DNA from: Rhodospirillaceae bacterium UBA1479
GTDB taxonomy: Bacteria > Pseudomonadota > Alphaproteobacteria > Rhodospirillales > Casp-alpha2
Direction of reading: 5' to 3'
NCBI GenBank assembly: GCA_002325375.1
Contig: DCRZ01000002.1
Location: 859,198-923,197, forward strand
Length of the DNA: 64,000 nt
Shown here: piece by piece, positions 9,855-17,229 of the stretch
Numbering within the stretch: the first letter of the stretch is position 1
Layout: each line of letters starts with the position of its first letter
Notes under the pieces: generated by a model
Told to the model about the DNA's origin: nothing
Databases searched by the model: none
Seen by the model: only the letters and a program-made list of their open reading frames with translations
Translations under genes and position numbers: made by a program

Positions 9855-10961
9855 ATGCCTGAAGACACCTGCCTTGCCGTCGGCCTGATGAGCGGCACGT
9901 CCATGGACGGCATCGATGCGGCGCTGATCGAAACGGACGGCGAGGCCGTCGTCTGGCGCGGCCCGGCCCTGACCCATCCCTATGACGCCGATTTCCGCCG
10001 CGACCTGCGCGCCGCCCTTGGGCATGATCCCCTGATCCGGGTGCCGGAAAACGACCTGATCGGCCGCCTGACGGATCGTCACCGCGATGCCGTCCGGGCA
10101 CTTTTGGCGGCGGCCGGAAAATCGCCCGGCGACATCCGCGTCATCGGCTTCCATGGCCATACGGTGCTGCACCGCCCCGAATTGGGCGTGACGCGGCAGA
10201 TCGGCGATGCGGGGCGGCTGGCACGGGAAACAGGGATCGATGTGGCCGGCGACCTGCGGCTGAACGACGTTGCGTCGGGGGGTGAGGGGGCGCCGCTGGC
10301 TCCTGTTTATCATCGCGCGCTGGCGCGGGGCCTGGAACGGCCGCTTGCCGTTCTCAACCTGGGTGGGGTCGGTAACGTGACCTGGATCGGTCCTGACGAG
10401 ATCGGCAACGGCGGTACGCTTCTGGCCTTCGACACGGGGCCGGGCAACGCGCTGTTGGATGACTGGATGCAGGAAAAGACCGGGGAGCCCATGGACCGGG
10501 ACGGCGCCGTGTCGGCCCAGGGAGCGGTCGACCAGAGCGTTCTTAAGCGTTTGATGACCCACGACTATTTCGAAATGCTGCCACCCAAGTCCTTGGATCG
10601 CAACGCGTTCGACCTGGCCCCCGTTCAGGGGCTTTCGACGGATGCCGGGGCGGCGACGTTGGCCGCTTTCACGGTTGCCTCCGTGGCCCGTGCCGCGCAG
10701 TTCTTCCCGCAGCCCGCGAAACGCTGGCTGGTGACCGGTGGCGGGCGGCATAACATGGCCCTGATGCAGGGCCTGCGCCGGGCACTTGGGGCCGAAGTTC
10801 AGCCGGTCGAGGACGCGGGATGGAGCGGTGATACGCTGGAAGCCGAGGCCTTCGCCTTCCTGGCCGTGCGCGCGCTGAAGGGATTGGCGCTGACCTATCC
10901 GGGGACCACGGGGGTTGGCGAACCGCTGTCAGGCGGCCGCCTGTATCCTGCTCAGGGATAG
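9855..10961 (+). CDS. anmK: Anhydro-N-acetylmuramic acid kinase
   Basis: Phosphorylates 1,6-anhydro-MurNAc while opening the anhydro ring, giving MurNAc-6-phosphate in cell-wall recycling. The family signature LMSGTSMDGIDAALIETDG lies at residues 11-29, and GPGNALLDDWM and TGGGRHN are further kinase-fold signatures. With the ATG at 9855, preceded by GGGGGA, the protein is 368 residues, as expected. An upstream in-frame start exists but adds sequence without similarity. The divergent tyrS-anmK arrangement is seen in other alphaproteobacteria and supports the call. Confidence 0.96.
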   Translation: MPEDTCLAVGLMSGTSMDGIDAALIETDGEAVVWRGPALTHPYDADFRRDLRAALGHDPLIRVPENDLIGRLTDRHRDAVRALLAAAGKSPGDIRVIGFHGHTVLHRPELGVTRQIGDAGRLARETGIDVAGDLRLNDVASGGEGAPLAPVYHRALARGLERPLAVLNLGGVGNVTWIGPDEIGNGGTLLAFDTGPGNALLDDWMQEKTGEPMDRDGAVSAQGAVDQSVLKRLMTHDYFEMLPPKSLDRNAFDLAPVQGLSTDAGAATLAAFTVASVARAAQFFPQPAKRWLVTGGGRHNMALMQGLRRALGAEVQPVEDAGWSGDTLEAEAFAFLAVRALKGLALTYPGTTGVGEPLSGGRLYPAQG

Positions 10962-10980
10962 AGGGACGGCGGCCTAGGGG

Positions 10981-11631
10981 CTAGGCCGCTTTCTCCACCA
11001 GACGCTTGTCCAGATAGTCCTCGACATGCTTCAGCATGTTGTCCAGATGCTCCGAGAAGTAGTGGTCGCACTTGTCGATGGTGCGGTAGTCGATCTCGAT
11101 GTTCTTCTGTGACGACAGCTTTTCCACCAACTTGTCGACCGAGCCCACGGGCACGACTTCGTCAGACTTGCCGTGAATCAGCAGGCCCGAGGCTGGGCAG
11201 GGGGCGAGGAACGAGAAATCGTAGATCGAAGCCGGCGGCGAGGCCGAAATGAAGCCGGAGATTTCCGGCCGGCGCATCATCAACTGCATGGAGATCCAGG
11301 CGCCGAAGGAGAATCCGGCGATCCAGCAGGTCGAGGCATTGGGATTATGCCCCTGCATCCAGTCGAGCGCCGTTGCGGCGTCGCTCAATTCGCCCTGACC
11401 GTTGTCGAATTTGCCCTGGGACCGTCCGACTCCGCGGAAATTGAAGCGCAGGGTCGAGAATCCGCGCTTAACAAAGGCCTGATACATGGCATAGACGACC
11501 CGGTTGTTCATGGTCCCGCCGTATTCCGGGTGGGGGTGGAGCAACAGGGCGACCGGCGCATTCGGGTCATTGGCGTGGTGATAACGGCCTTCGATGCGGC
11601 CTTCAGGCCCGTTGAAAATGACTTCTGGCAT
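10981..11631 (-). CDS. Alpha/beta hydrolase of the small COG2945 type
   Basis: A 216-residue cytoplasmic hydrolase with a plausible Ser-Asp-His triad: Ser108 in the nucleophile elbow AGFSFGAW, Asp157 in KSDEVVP and His190 in KCDHYF. The early HPHPEYGGTMNN motif and FRGVGRSQG are characteristic of the small dienelactone-hydrolase-like family. The substrate is unknown. It lies convergent with anmK (19 bases between) and divergent from the cysE-isc operon, so its promoter shares the 205-base gap that holds the isc control region. Confidence 0.85.
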   Translation of the reverse strand: MPEVIFNGPEGRIEGRYHHANDPNAPVALLLHPHPEYGGTMNNRVVYAMYQAFVKRGFSTLRFNFRGVGRSQGKFDNGQGELSDAATALDWMQGHNPNASTCWIAGFSFGAWISMQLMMRRPEISGFISASPPASIYDFSFLAPCPASGLLIHGKSDEVVPVGSVDKLVEKLSSQKNIEIDYRTIDKCDHYFSEHLDNMLKHVEDYLDKRLVEKAA

Positions 11632-11734
11632 GGGTGTTATAGGTCCTTGAAACGGGTTCTTCCGGTTAATAACCGAGTGTCAGGGTCTGGCTTAATATGC
11701 GTGCAGCCTTAATTAAGCCGCCGATTGCCTGGAA

Positions 11735-11759
11735 ATACTTGATAGGATTAGTCGGGCAT
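11735..11759 (+). promoter_or_regulatory. Putative IscR type 1 operator
   Basis: A 25-base site that matches the published E. coli type 1 IscR consensus (ATASYYGACT-RWWW-YAGTCRRSTAT) at 21 of 25 positions by my count; the right half reads TTAGTCGGG. It overlaps the -35 element of the predicted promoter before cysE, which would let holo-IscR repress the whole cysE-isc operon. The match is seen; repression is inferred. Confidence 0.65.
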
Positions 11760-11767
11760 CTTATATT
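11739..11767 (+). promoter_or_regulatory. Predicted sigma70-type promoter of the cysE-isc operon
   Basis: TTGATA at 11739-11744 and TATATT at 11762-11767, separated by exactly 17 bases; transcription would start near 11774, about 60 bases before cysE. Each hexamer differs from consensus at one position. It is the best-looking promoter I found in the window. Confidence 0.65.
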
Positions 11768-11836
11768 CCGGGTATCGACGCCTGGGCCACCCAGGGGCGC
11801 GCAGACGCGCCTTGCGGAAAGCCCCGATAACATAGT

Positions 11837-12598
11837 GTGAAGCCCATGATTTTCAAGAGTATTCAAGAAGATATCCGCGCCTTTCAGGAACGCGACCCGG
11901 CGGCCAAAGGGCCGCTTGCCATCTTCTTTACCTATCCGGGCTTCCACGCGGTCGTCTGGCACCGCGTCGCGCATTGGCTGTGGGGCCATAAACTGTTCTT
12001 CGTCGCGCGGCTGATTTCCAATTTTGCGCGCTGGGTCACCCTGATCGAAATCCACCCGGGGGCCCAGATCGGCCGGCGTCTGGTCATCGACCATGGCGGC
12101 GGCGTGGTGATCGGCGAAACCGCCGTGGTCGGCGACGACGTGACGATCTATCACCAGGTTACCCTGGGCGGTGTGGCTCCCTCCGTCGATGCGGACAGCC
12201 AGCGCGGCCAGAAGCGCCACCCGACGGTCGCCGATGGCGTCATCATCGGCTGCGGGGCGGCGATCCTGGGGCCGATCACCGTCGGCCGGCAATCGCGGGT
12301 CGGCGCCAACGCGGTGGTTACCAAAGACGTGCCGCCGGGCGTCACCGCCGTCGGCAACCCGGCCCAGGTGGTTCTGCCCAAGGACAAAGAGCGGGCGAAG
12401 GCGTTCCAGGCCTATGGCACGCCGACCGACGGCCAGGACCCGGTCATGCAGACCATCGAAAACCTGCGTTCGCAGTTGAACGTGCTGATGGACCGGGTCG
12501 CCGAACTGGAAGACCACGAAAAAGCCGCGGAAGACGACAAAGAAGACAGCGAACCAACCCGGGGTATGCGCCCCAAGGCCGCCGCCGGGGACAAGTAG
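11837..12598 (+). CDS. cysE: Serine O-acetyltransferase
   Basis: Makes O-acetylserine from serine and acetyl-CoA, the first step of cysteine synthesis. The 253-residue protein has an N-terminal helical part, then left-handed beta-helix hexapeptide repeats with the family signatures HPGAQIGRRLVIDHGGG, VVIGETAVVGDDVTIYHQV and VTLGG, and an acidic C-terminal tail rich in Glu/Lys. The start may be GTG 11837 or ATG 11846; neither has a clear ribosome site. It is the first gene of the operon, 67 bases before iscR. Making the cysteine that IscS consumes, it sits under the same predicted IscR control. Confidence 0.94.
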   Translation: MKPMIFKSIQEDIRAFQERDPAAKGPLAIFFTYPGFHAVVWHRVAHWLWGHKLFFVARLISNFARWVTLIEIHPGAQIGRRLVIDHGGGVVIGETAVVGDDVTIYHQVTLGGVAPSVDADSQRGQKRHPTVADGVIIGCGAAILGPITVGRQSRVGANAVVTKDVPPGVTAVGNPAQVVLPKDKERAKAFQAYGTPTDGQDPVMQTIENLRSQLNVLMDRVAELEDHEKAAEDDKEDSEPTRGMRPKAAAGDK

Positions 12599-12665
12599 CG
12601 GGGAATATGATCGATGCCGCGCACGGATACGCCGTGCAGGGTGCGATCTTTGAAGGAGACGGAAC

Positions 12666-13148
12666 GTGAAACTTAGTACAAAAGGCCGATATGCCGTGAT
12701 GGCCATGGTCGATCTCGCCGCCAATGCATCGGCGAAGCCCGTGGCGCTGGCCGATGTGGCCGACCGGCAGGACATTTCCCTGTCCTACCTGGAACAGCTG
12801 TTCGGCAAGCTGCGCAAGGCCGGCCTGGTCAAAAGCGTGCGCGGCCCGGGCGGCGGATATCTGCTGGCCTACGGCGCCGCCGACACCCGCGTCGCCGACA
12901 TCATCATGGCCGTGGACGAACCCATCAAGACCACGCGCTGCACGCCGGGCCAGCCCACGGGCTGCCAGGCCGATCGGGCGCGCTGCCTGACCCACGACCT
13001 GTGGGAGGAACTGGGCAACCAGATCTACCTGTACCTGTCGTCCGTCTCGCTGGAAGACGTGGTCGATAAAAAGGTGCTGGGCACCTCCGGCCGCCTGTAC
13101 CAGCAGGAACAGGACCGCAACAACGCCGCGACCGTCGCGGCTCAATAG
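12666..13148 (+). CDS. iscR: Iron-sulfur-responsive regulator IscR (Rrf2 family)
   Basis: A 160-residue Rrf2-family winged-helix regulator. The N-terminal DNA-binding part begins MKLSTKGRYAVMAMVDLA, and three cysteines (RCTPGQPTGCQADRARC), followed by THDLW, are placed to bind a [2Fe-2S] cluster. The cysteine spacing (7 and 6 residues between) is wider than in the E. coli protein. Cluster-bound IscR usually represses the isc operon, and a type 1-like site lies before cysE. It starts at a GTG with GAAGGAGA upstream. A small hairpin (GCACGG/CCGTGC) precedes it in the 67-base gap after cysE. Confidence 0.95.
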   Translation: MKLSTKGRYAVMAMVDLAANASAKPVALADVADRQDISLSYLEQLFGKLRKAGLVKSVRGPGGGYLLAYGAADTRVADIIMAVDEPIKTTRCTPGQPTGCQADRARCLTHDLWEELGNQIYLYLSSVSLEDVVDKKVLGTSGRLYQQEQDRNNAATVAAQ

Positions 13149-13175
13149 AGAGTTAGAGGCAAAACCGAGACCCCG

Positions 13176-14315
13176 ATGACCGTCTATCTTGACCATAACG
13201 CGACCACGCCGGTCCGGCCCGAAGCGACCGAGGCCGTGGCCGCGGCGCTGACCGCGACGGGCAATCCGTCGTCGGTGCACGGCGCCGGCCGCCGGGCGCG
13301 CATGCTGGTCGAGGATGCGCGCGAACAGGTCGCGGCGCTGGTCGGTGCCCGGGCCGAGGACGTGATCTTCACCTCGGGCGGGACCGAGGCCAATAACCTG
13401 GCCCTGGCCAACGCACCGCAGGGCGGGGCCGAAGGGCCCGTGTTCGCCTCGGCGGTCGAGCATGTGTCGGTTCTGGACGGTACCGATAACGTCATTCAGG
13501 TGCCTGTCGACGGCGATGGCGTGGTCGACCTGGCGGAACTGAACACCTGCCTGAAGGATGCCCTCAATCGGGTCGAAGGCGGCCGTGCCCTGGTGTCGGT
13601 GATGCTTGCCAATAACGAGACAGGTGTGATCCAGCCCATCGCGCGGATCGCCGAATTGGCGGCGGAATACGATGCCGTGTTCCATTGCGACGCGGTTCAG
13701 GCGGCGGGCAAGCTGGCCATCGATTTCCCCACCCTGGGCGCCCATATGATGACCCTGTCGGCGCATAAGATCGGGGGTCCGCCGGGCGTCGGCGCCTTGA
13801 TCGTCGCCCCCGGCCATCAGGCAACCGCGGCGATCCGCGGCGGCGGGCAGGAACGCTCGCGCCGGGGCGGTACGGAAAACGTGCCGGGTATCGCCGGTTT
13901 CGGCCGCGCGGCCGAGGCGGCCAAGGCCGATATCGACCGCTTGCAGGGTCTGATCACTCTGCGCGACCGTATGGAGGCCGAAATCACGGCCGCCGTACCG
14001 GACGCCAAGATTTTCGCCAAGGATCGTGACCGCCTTGCGACGACAAGCTGCCTGACCATGCCGGGCGTGTCGTCGGAGACCCAGGTCATGGCCTTCGACC
14101 TGGCGGGCATTGCCGTCAGCGCCGGGGCGGCCTGTTCGTCCGGCAAGGTCGCGCCCAGCCATGTTCTGGCGGCCATGGGCGTGGACGAAGACGATTTGAA
14201 ATCGGCCATCCGGGTCAGCCTGGGATGGACCACAACCACAGACGACATCGACACATTCACCGCCGCCTGGACGGGCCTTCATGCCCGTATCGGCGGAGGC
14301 AGCCTGGCTGCCTGA
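13176..14315 (+). CDS. Cysteine desulfurase family protein (first of two, NifS/IscS-like)
   Basis: A PLP-dependent class V aminotransferase-fold enzyme of 379 residues that takes sulfur from cysteine as a persulfide. The PLP lysine is Lys198 in SAHKIGGPPG, and the sulfur-carrying cysteine is Cys320 in AACSSGKVAPS. GNPSSVHGAGR and RGGTENVPG are family motifs. It is shorter and distinctly different from the second copy that follows 40 bases later. The tandem pair is known from other Rhodospirillales isc operons; whether this copy serves IscU or another acceptor cannot be told. Start ATG 13176 fits the conserved TVYLDHNATTP beginning. Confidence 0.93.
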   Translation: MTVYLDHNATTPVRPEATEAVAAALTATGNPSSVHGAGRRARMLVEDAREQVAALVGARAEDVIFTSGGTEANNLALANAPQGGAEGPVFASAVEHVSVLDGTDNVIQVPVDGDGVVDLAELNTCLKDALNRVEGGRALVSVMLANNETGVIQPIARIAELAAEYDAVFHCDAVQAAGKLAIDFPTLGAHMMTLSAHKIGGPPGVGALIVAPGHQATAAIRGGGQERSRRGGTENVPGIAGFGRAAEAAKADIDRLQGLITLRDRMEAEITAAVPDAKIFAKDRDRLATTSCLTMPGVSSETQVMAFDLAGIAVSAGAACSSGKVAPSHVLAAMGVDEDDLKSAIRVSLGWTTTTDDIDTFTAAWTGLHARIGGGSLAA

Positions 14316-14355
14316 CGCAGTAACTAGACGACGACACCTGGAAGGAATTGACGCT

Positions 14356-15621
14356 ATGAGCGCCATGACAACACAAGAAAAGAACGAACTTCCGCACACG
14401 CTGAAGAATCGGAAAGCGCCCATCTATCTGGATTACCAGGCGACCACGCCGACCGATCCGCGGGTGGTGGAAAAGATGCTGCCGTTCTTCTCCGAACAGT
14501 TCGGCAACCCGCACTCGCGCAGCCATTTCTTTGGTTGGGAAGCGGAAGACGCGGTCGAGATCGCGCGCGAACAGGTCGCCTCGATCATCGGCGCCAACCC
14601 GAAGGAAGTGATCTTCACTTCGGGCGCGACGGAATCCAACAACCTGGCGATCAAGGGCGTGGCCCACTTCTACAAGGAAAAGCGCAATCACATCGTGACC
14701 GTGGTGACCGAGCATAAATGCGTGCTCGACAGCTGCCGCCACCTGGAACAGGAAGGCTTCGAGGTCACCTATCTGCCGGTCAAGGAAAACGGCCTGATCG
14801 ACCTGGACGTGCTGCGTGAGACGGTCACCGACAACACCTCCATCGTGTCCGTGATGGGGGTGAACAATGAAATCGGCGTGATCCAGCCCTTGAAGGAAAT
14901 CGGGGCCATCTGCCGTGAGAAAGGGGCCTTTTTCCATACCGACTGCGCCCAGGCGGTGGGCAAGATTCCCCTCGACGTCGAGGATATGAACATCGACCTG
15001 ATGTCGATTTCCGGCCACAAGATTTACGGCCCCATGGGGATCGGCGCCCTTTACGTGCGCCGCCGTCCGCGGGTCCGCCTGGTGCCGATGATCAACGGCG
15101 GCGGTCAGGAACGCGGCATGCGGTCCGGCACTTTGCCGACGCCGCTTTGTGTCGGTCTGGGCGAAGCCTGCGCCATCGCGGAAAAGGAAATGGGGGCGGA
15201 GAACGAACGCCTGCGCCGTCTGCGCGACCGCATGTATCAGTCGATCGTCGGCCGCCTGCCCGAGGTCTACCTGAACGGCGACTTGGATCAGCGTATCCCG
15301 GGCAACCTGAACATCTCCTTCGCCTTCGTCGAGGGCGAGGGCCTGATGATGGGGATCAAGGATCTGGCCGTGTCGTCGGGTTCGGCCTGTACCTCGGCCT
15401 CGCTGGAGCCCAGCTACGTGCTGCGCGCGCTCGGTGTCGAGGTCGAAATGGCCCATACAAGCCTGCGCATCGGATTCGGCCGCTTCACGACCGAGGAAGA
15501 GGTCGACGAGGCCGTGGAATGCATCATCCGCGAGGTCGAACGCCTGCGCGAAATGAGCCCGCTTTGGGACATGCACAACGAGGGGATCGACATCTCCTCA
15601 ATCGAATGGGCGGAACACTGA
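14356..15621 (+). CDS. iscS: Cysteine desulfurase IscS
   Basis: The main sulfur donor for IscU and for tRNA thiolation enzymes such as MnmA. I start at ATG 14356 after GGAAGGAATTG, giving 421 residues; the open frame extends upstream into the preceding gene without support. Lys222 in SGHKIYGP binds PLP, and Cys345 in SGSACTSASLEPSYVLRALG is the persulfide cysteine in the long mobile loop typical of true IscS. The C-terminus (SPLWDMHNEGIDISSIEWAEH) closely resembles group I IscS, which contacts IscU. An N-terminal extension of about 20 residues precedes PIYLDYQATTP. Confidence 0.97.
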   Translation: MSAMTTQEKNELPHTLKNRKAPIYLDYQATTPTDPRVVEKMLPFFSEQFGNPHSRSHFFGWEAEDAVEIAREQVASIIGANPKEVIFTSGATESNNLAIKGVAHFYKEKRNHIVTVVTEHKCVLDSCRHLEQEGFEVTYLPVKENGLIDLDVLRETVTDNTSIVSVMGVNNEIGVIQPLKEIGAICREKGAFFHTDCAQAVGKIPLDVEDMNIDLMSISGHKIYGPMGIGALYVRRRPRVRLVPMINGGGQERGMRSGTLPTPLCVGLGEACAIAEKEMGAENERLRRLRDRMYQSIVGRLPEVYLNGDLDQRIPGNLNISFAFVEGEGLMMGIKDLAVSSGSACTSASLEPSYVLRALGVEVEMAHTSLRIGFGRFTTEEEVDEAVECIIREVERLREMSPLWDMHNEGIDISSIEWAEH

Positions 15622-15681
15622 TCCGCCTCCAAACGACCACAATAACCAAATACAATAAGTTCTTAGGAACAGGAGACTAAA

Positions 15682-16065
15682 ATGGCCTACAGCGAAAAAG
15701 TCATCGACCATTACGAAAAGCCGCGCAACGTCGGAACGCTGGACAAGAACGACACCAGCGTCGGCACCGGTCTGGTGGGCGCGCCCGCCTGCGGCGACGT
15801 CATGAAGCTGCAGATCAAGGTCTCGGAGGACGGCATCATTGAAGACGCCAAGTTCAAGACCTTCGGTTGCGGCTCGGCCATCGCCTCGTCGTCGCTCATC
15901 ACCGAATGGGTGAAGGGCAAGACCATCGAGGAAGCCGGCTCGATCAAGAACACCCAGATTGCCGAGGAACTGGCGCTGCCGCCGGTCAAGATCCATTGCT
16001 CCGTGCTGGCGGAAGACGCCATCAAGGCGGCGATCTCCGACTACAAGACCAAGAAGGGCGCTTGA
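15682..16065 (+). CDS. iscU: Iron-sulfur cluster scaffold IscU
   Basis: The scaffold on which [2Fe-2S] clusters are built before transfer by HscA/HscB. All expected residues are present in 127 residues: Cys37 and Asp39 in GAPACGDVMK, Cys63 in FGCGSAIASSS, and His105-Cys106 in KIHCSVLAED. The chaperone-binding LPPVK motif for HscA is at residues 99-103. It lies 60 bases after iscS with GGAGA before the ATG. Confidence 0.97.
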   Translation: MAYSEKVIDHYEKPRNVGTLDKNDTSVGTGLVGAPACGDVMKLQIKVSEDGIIEDAKFKTFGCGSAIASSSLITEWVKGKTIEEAGSIKNTQIAEELALPPVKIHCSVLAEDAIKAAISDYKTKKGA

Positions 16066-16149
16066 TCCGATCCGCCGGAACGGCAGGGGGCGCTTGCCTC
16101 CTGCACGCCGGCGGGGTTAAGCAAAGGCCCAGAACAGAAGTAGGCGACC

Positions 16150-16491
16150 ATGACTGAACGACCACAAATGATGACCATCACGGATCAGGCCGCAGAGCGC
16201 GTCAAAGCGCTTTTGGCCAGCCGTGGCAAACCGTCCGCCGGGGTGCGCATCGGCATCCGGACGAAGGGCTGTTCGGGCATGTCCTATACCCTTGAATTCG
16301 CGGACGATAAGAACGAGTTCGACGAAGTCGTGGAGGACAAGGGCGTGCGTGTCTTCATCGACCCGAAAGCCACCATGTTCATCATCGGGACTCAGATGGA
16401 TTTCGTGGAGGACAAGCTGGAATCCGGTTTTACCTTCGAGAACCCGAACGAAAAGGGGCGCTGCGGCTGCGGCGAGTCGTTCCACGTGTGA
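16150..16491 (+). CDS. iscA: A-type iron-sulfur carrier IscA
   Basis: Carries iron or [Fe-S] clusters to target enzymes. The 113-residue protein shows the three ligands of the family: Cys41 in TKGCSGMSY and Cys105/Cys107 in RCGCGESFHV at the C-terminus. Length and position between iscU and hscB are standard. The gap of 84 bases after iscU holds no clear signal. Confidence 0.95.
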   Translation: MTERPQMMTITDQAAERVKALLASRGKPSAGVRIGIRTKGCSGMSYTLEFADDKNEFDEVVEDKGVRVFIDPKATMFIIGTQMDFVEDKLESGFTFENPNEKGRCGCGESFHV

Positions 16492-16518
16492 TCGCCCGCC
16501 CGGGGGTAATCCCGGCGC

Positions 16519-17226
16519 ATGAATGCAACTTCGGAATATTCGGCGAAAAGGAAAGTGACGCTGGTGCAAGCGAAAGCAGACGGCGCGGCCCGACGTGATG
16601 CCACAGAGGCCCCCGGTGACCGGATCGTCCAGGCCTGTTGGTCCTGTCAGGGGCCGGTGGCGGTGGGCGAACCCTTCTGCCCAAGCTGCAAGGCCGTGCA
16701 GCCGCCGGGACAGGCCGACCATTTCCAGCGTTTGGGCCTGCCGCGTGGGTTCGAGATCGATACCGCGGCGCTTGAGAAATCATATTTTCAAATGCAGCGC
16801 CTTCTGCACCCCGACCGTTTCGCCACCCGCACGCCCAAGGAGAAGACCCTGAGCCAGCAACAGGCAACCAGCCTTAACGATGCCTATGAAACCCTGAAAG
16901 ACCCGTTGGCGCGCGCTGCCTACCTGGCCAACCTGATGGGCCGGGACGTGTTGAAGGAAGACGGCAATGGGCCGGTCGACCCGATGATCCTGATGGAAGC
17001 GATGGAAATGCGCGAAGCCCTGGCCGAGGCGGAAACCGCCGAGGACGTGGCAACCGTGACCAAGCGCGCCCAGGGCGAGATCGCGGACTGTGAAAGCGAA
17101 TTGTCCGATGCCTTCGCCGCTGACGACCTTGATCAGGCTGCGGCTCTGATCACCCGCCTGAAATACCTGCGCAAGCTTGCCGACGACACGCGCGCCCGCC
17201 GGGCCGAACTGCGGGGCAGGGGCTGA
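16519..17226 (+). CDS. hscB: Fe-S co-chaperone HscB with N-terminal zinc-ribbon-like extension
   Basis: A J-type co-chaperone that brings IscU to HscA and stimulates its ATPase. The J-domain HPD motif is at residues 97-99 (RLLHPDRFATRTPKEK), and the C-terminal helical half binds IscU. Before the J domain are two cysteine pairs (Cys40/43 and Cys54/57, CWSC and CPSC), making a rubredoxin/zinc-ribbon-like knuckle that E. coli HscB lacks but that human HSC20 has. The 235-residue length reflects this extension. The first 30 residues look poorly conserved, and the start could be further downstream. Confidence 0.93.
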   Translation: MNATSEYSAKRKVTLVQAKADGAARRDATEAPGDRIVQACWSCQGPVAVGEPFCPSCKAVQPPGQADHFQRLGLPRGFEIDTAALEKSYFQMQRLLHPDRFATRTPKEKTLSQQQATSLNDAYETLKDPLARAAYLANLMGRDVLKEDGNGPVDPMILMEAMEMREALAEAETAEDVATVTKRAQGEIADCESELSDAFAADDLDQAAALITRLKYLRKLADDTRARRAELRGRG

Positions 17227-17229
17227 ACC

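Noticed and set aside
12444..14423. Very long open frames on the strand opposite the isc operon and opposite other real genes (for example 23779-26187 and 8458-9888).
   Set aside because: They are by-products of GC-rich codons: the opposite strand has recognisable full-length enzymes with catalytic motifs, and these frames have no motifs or ribosome sites.
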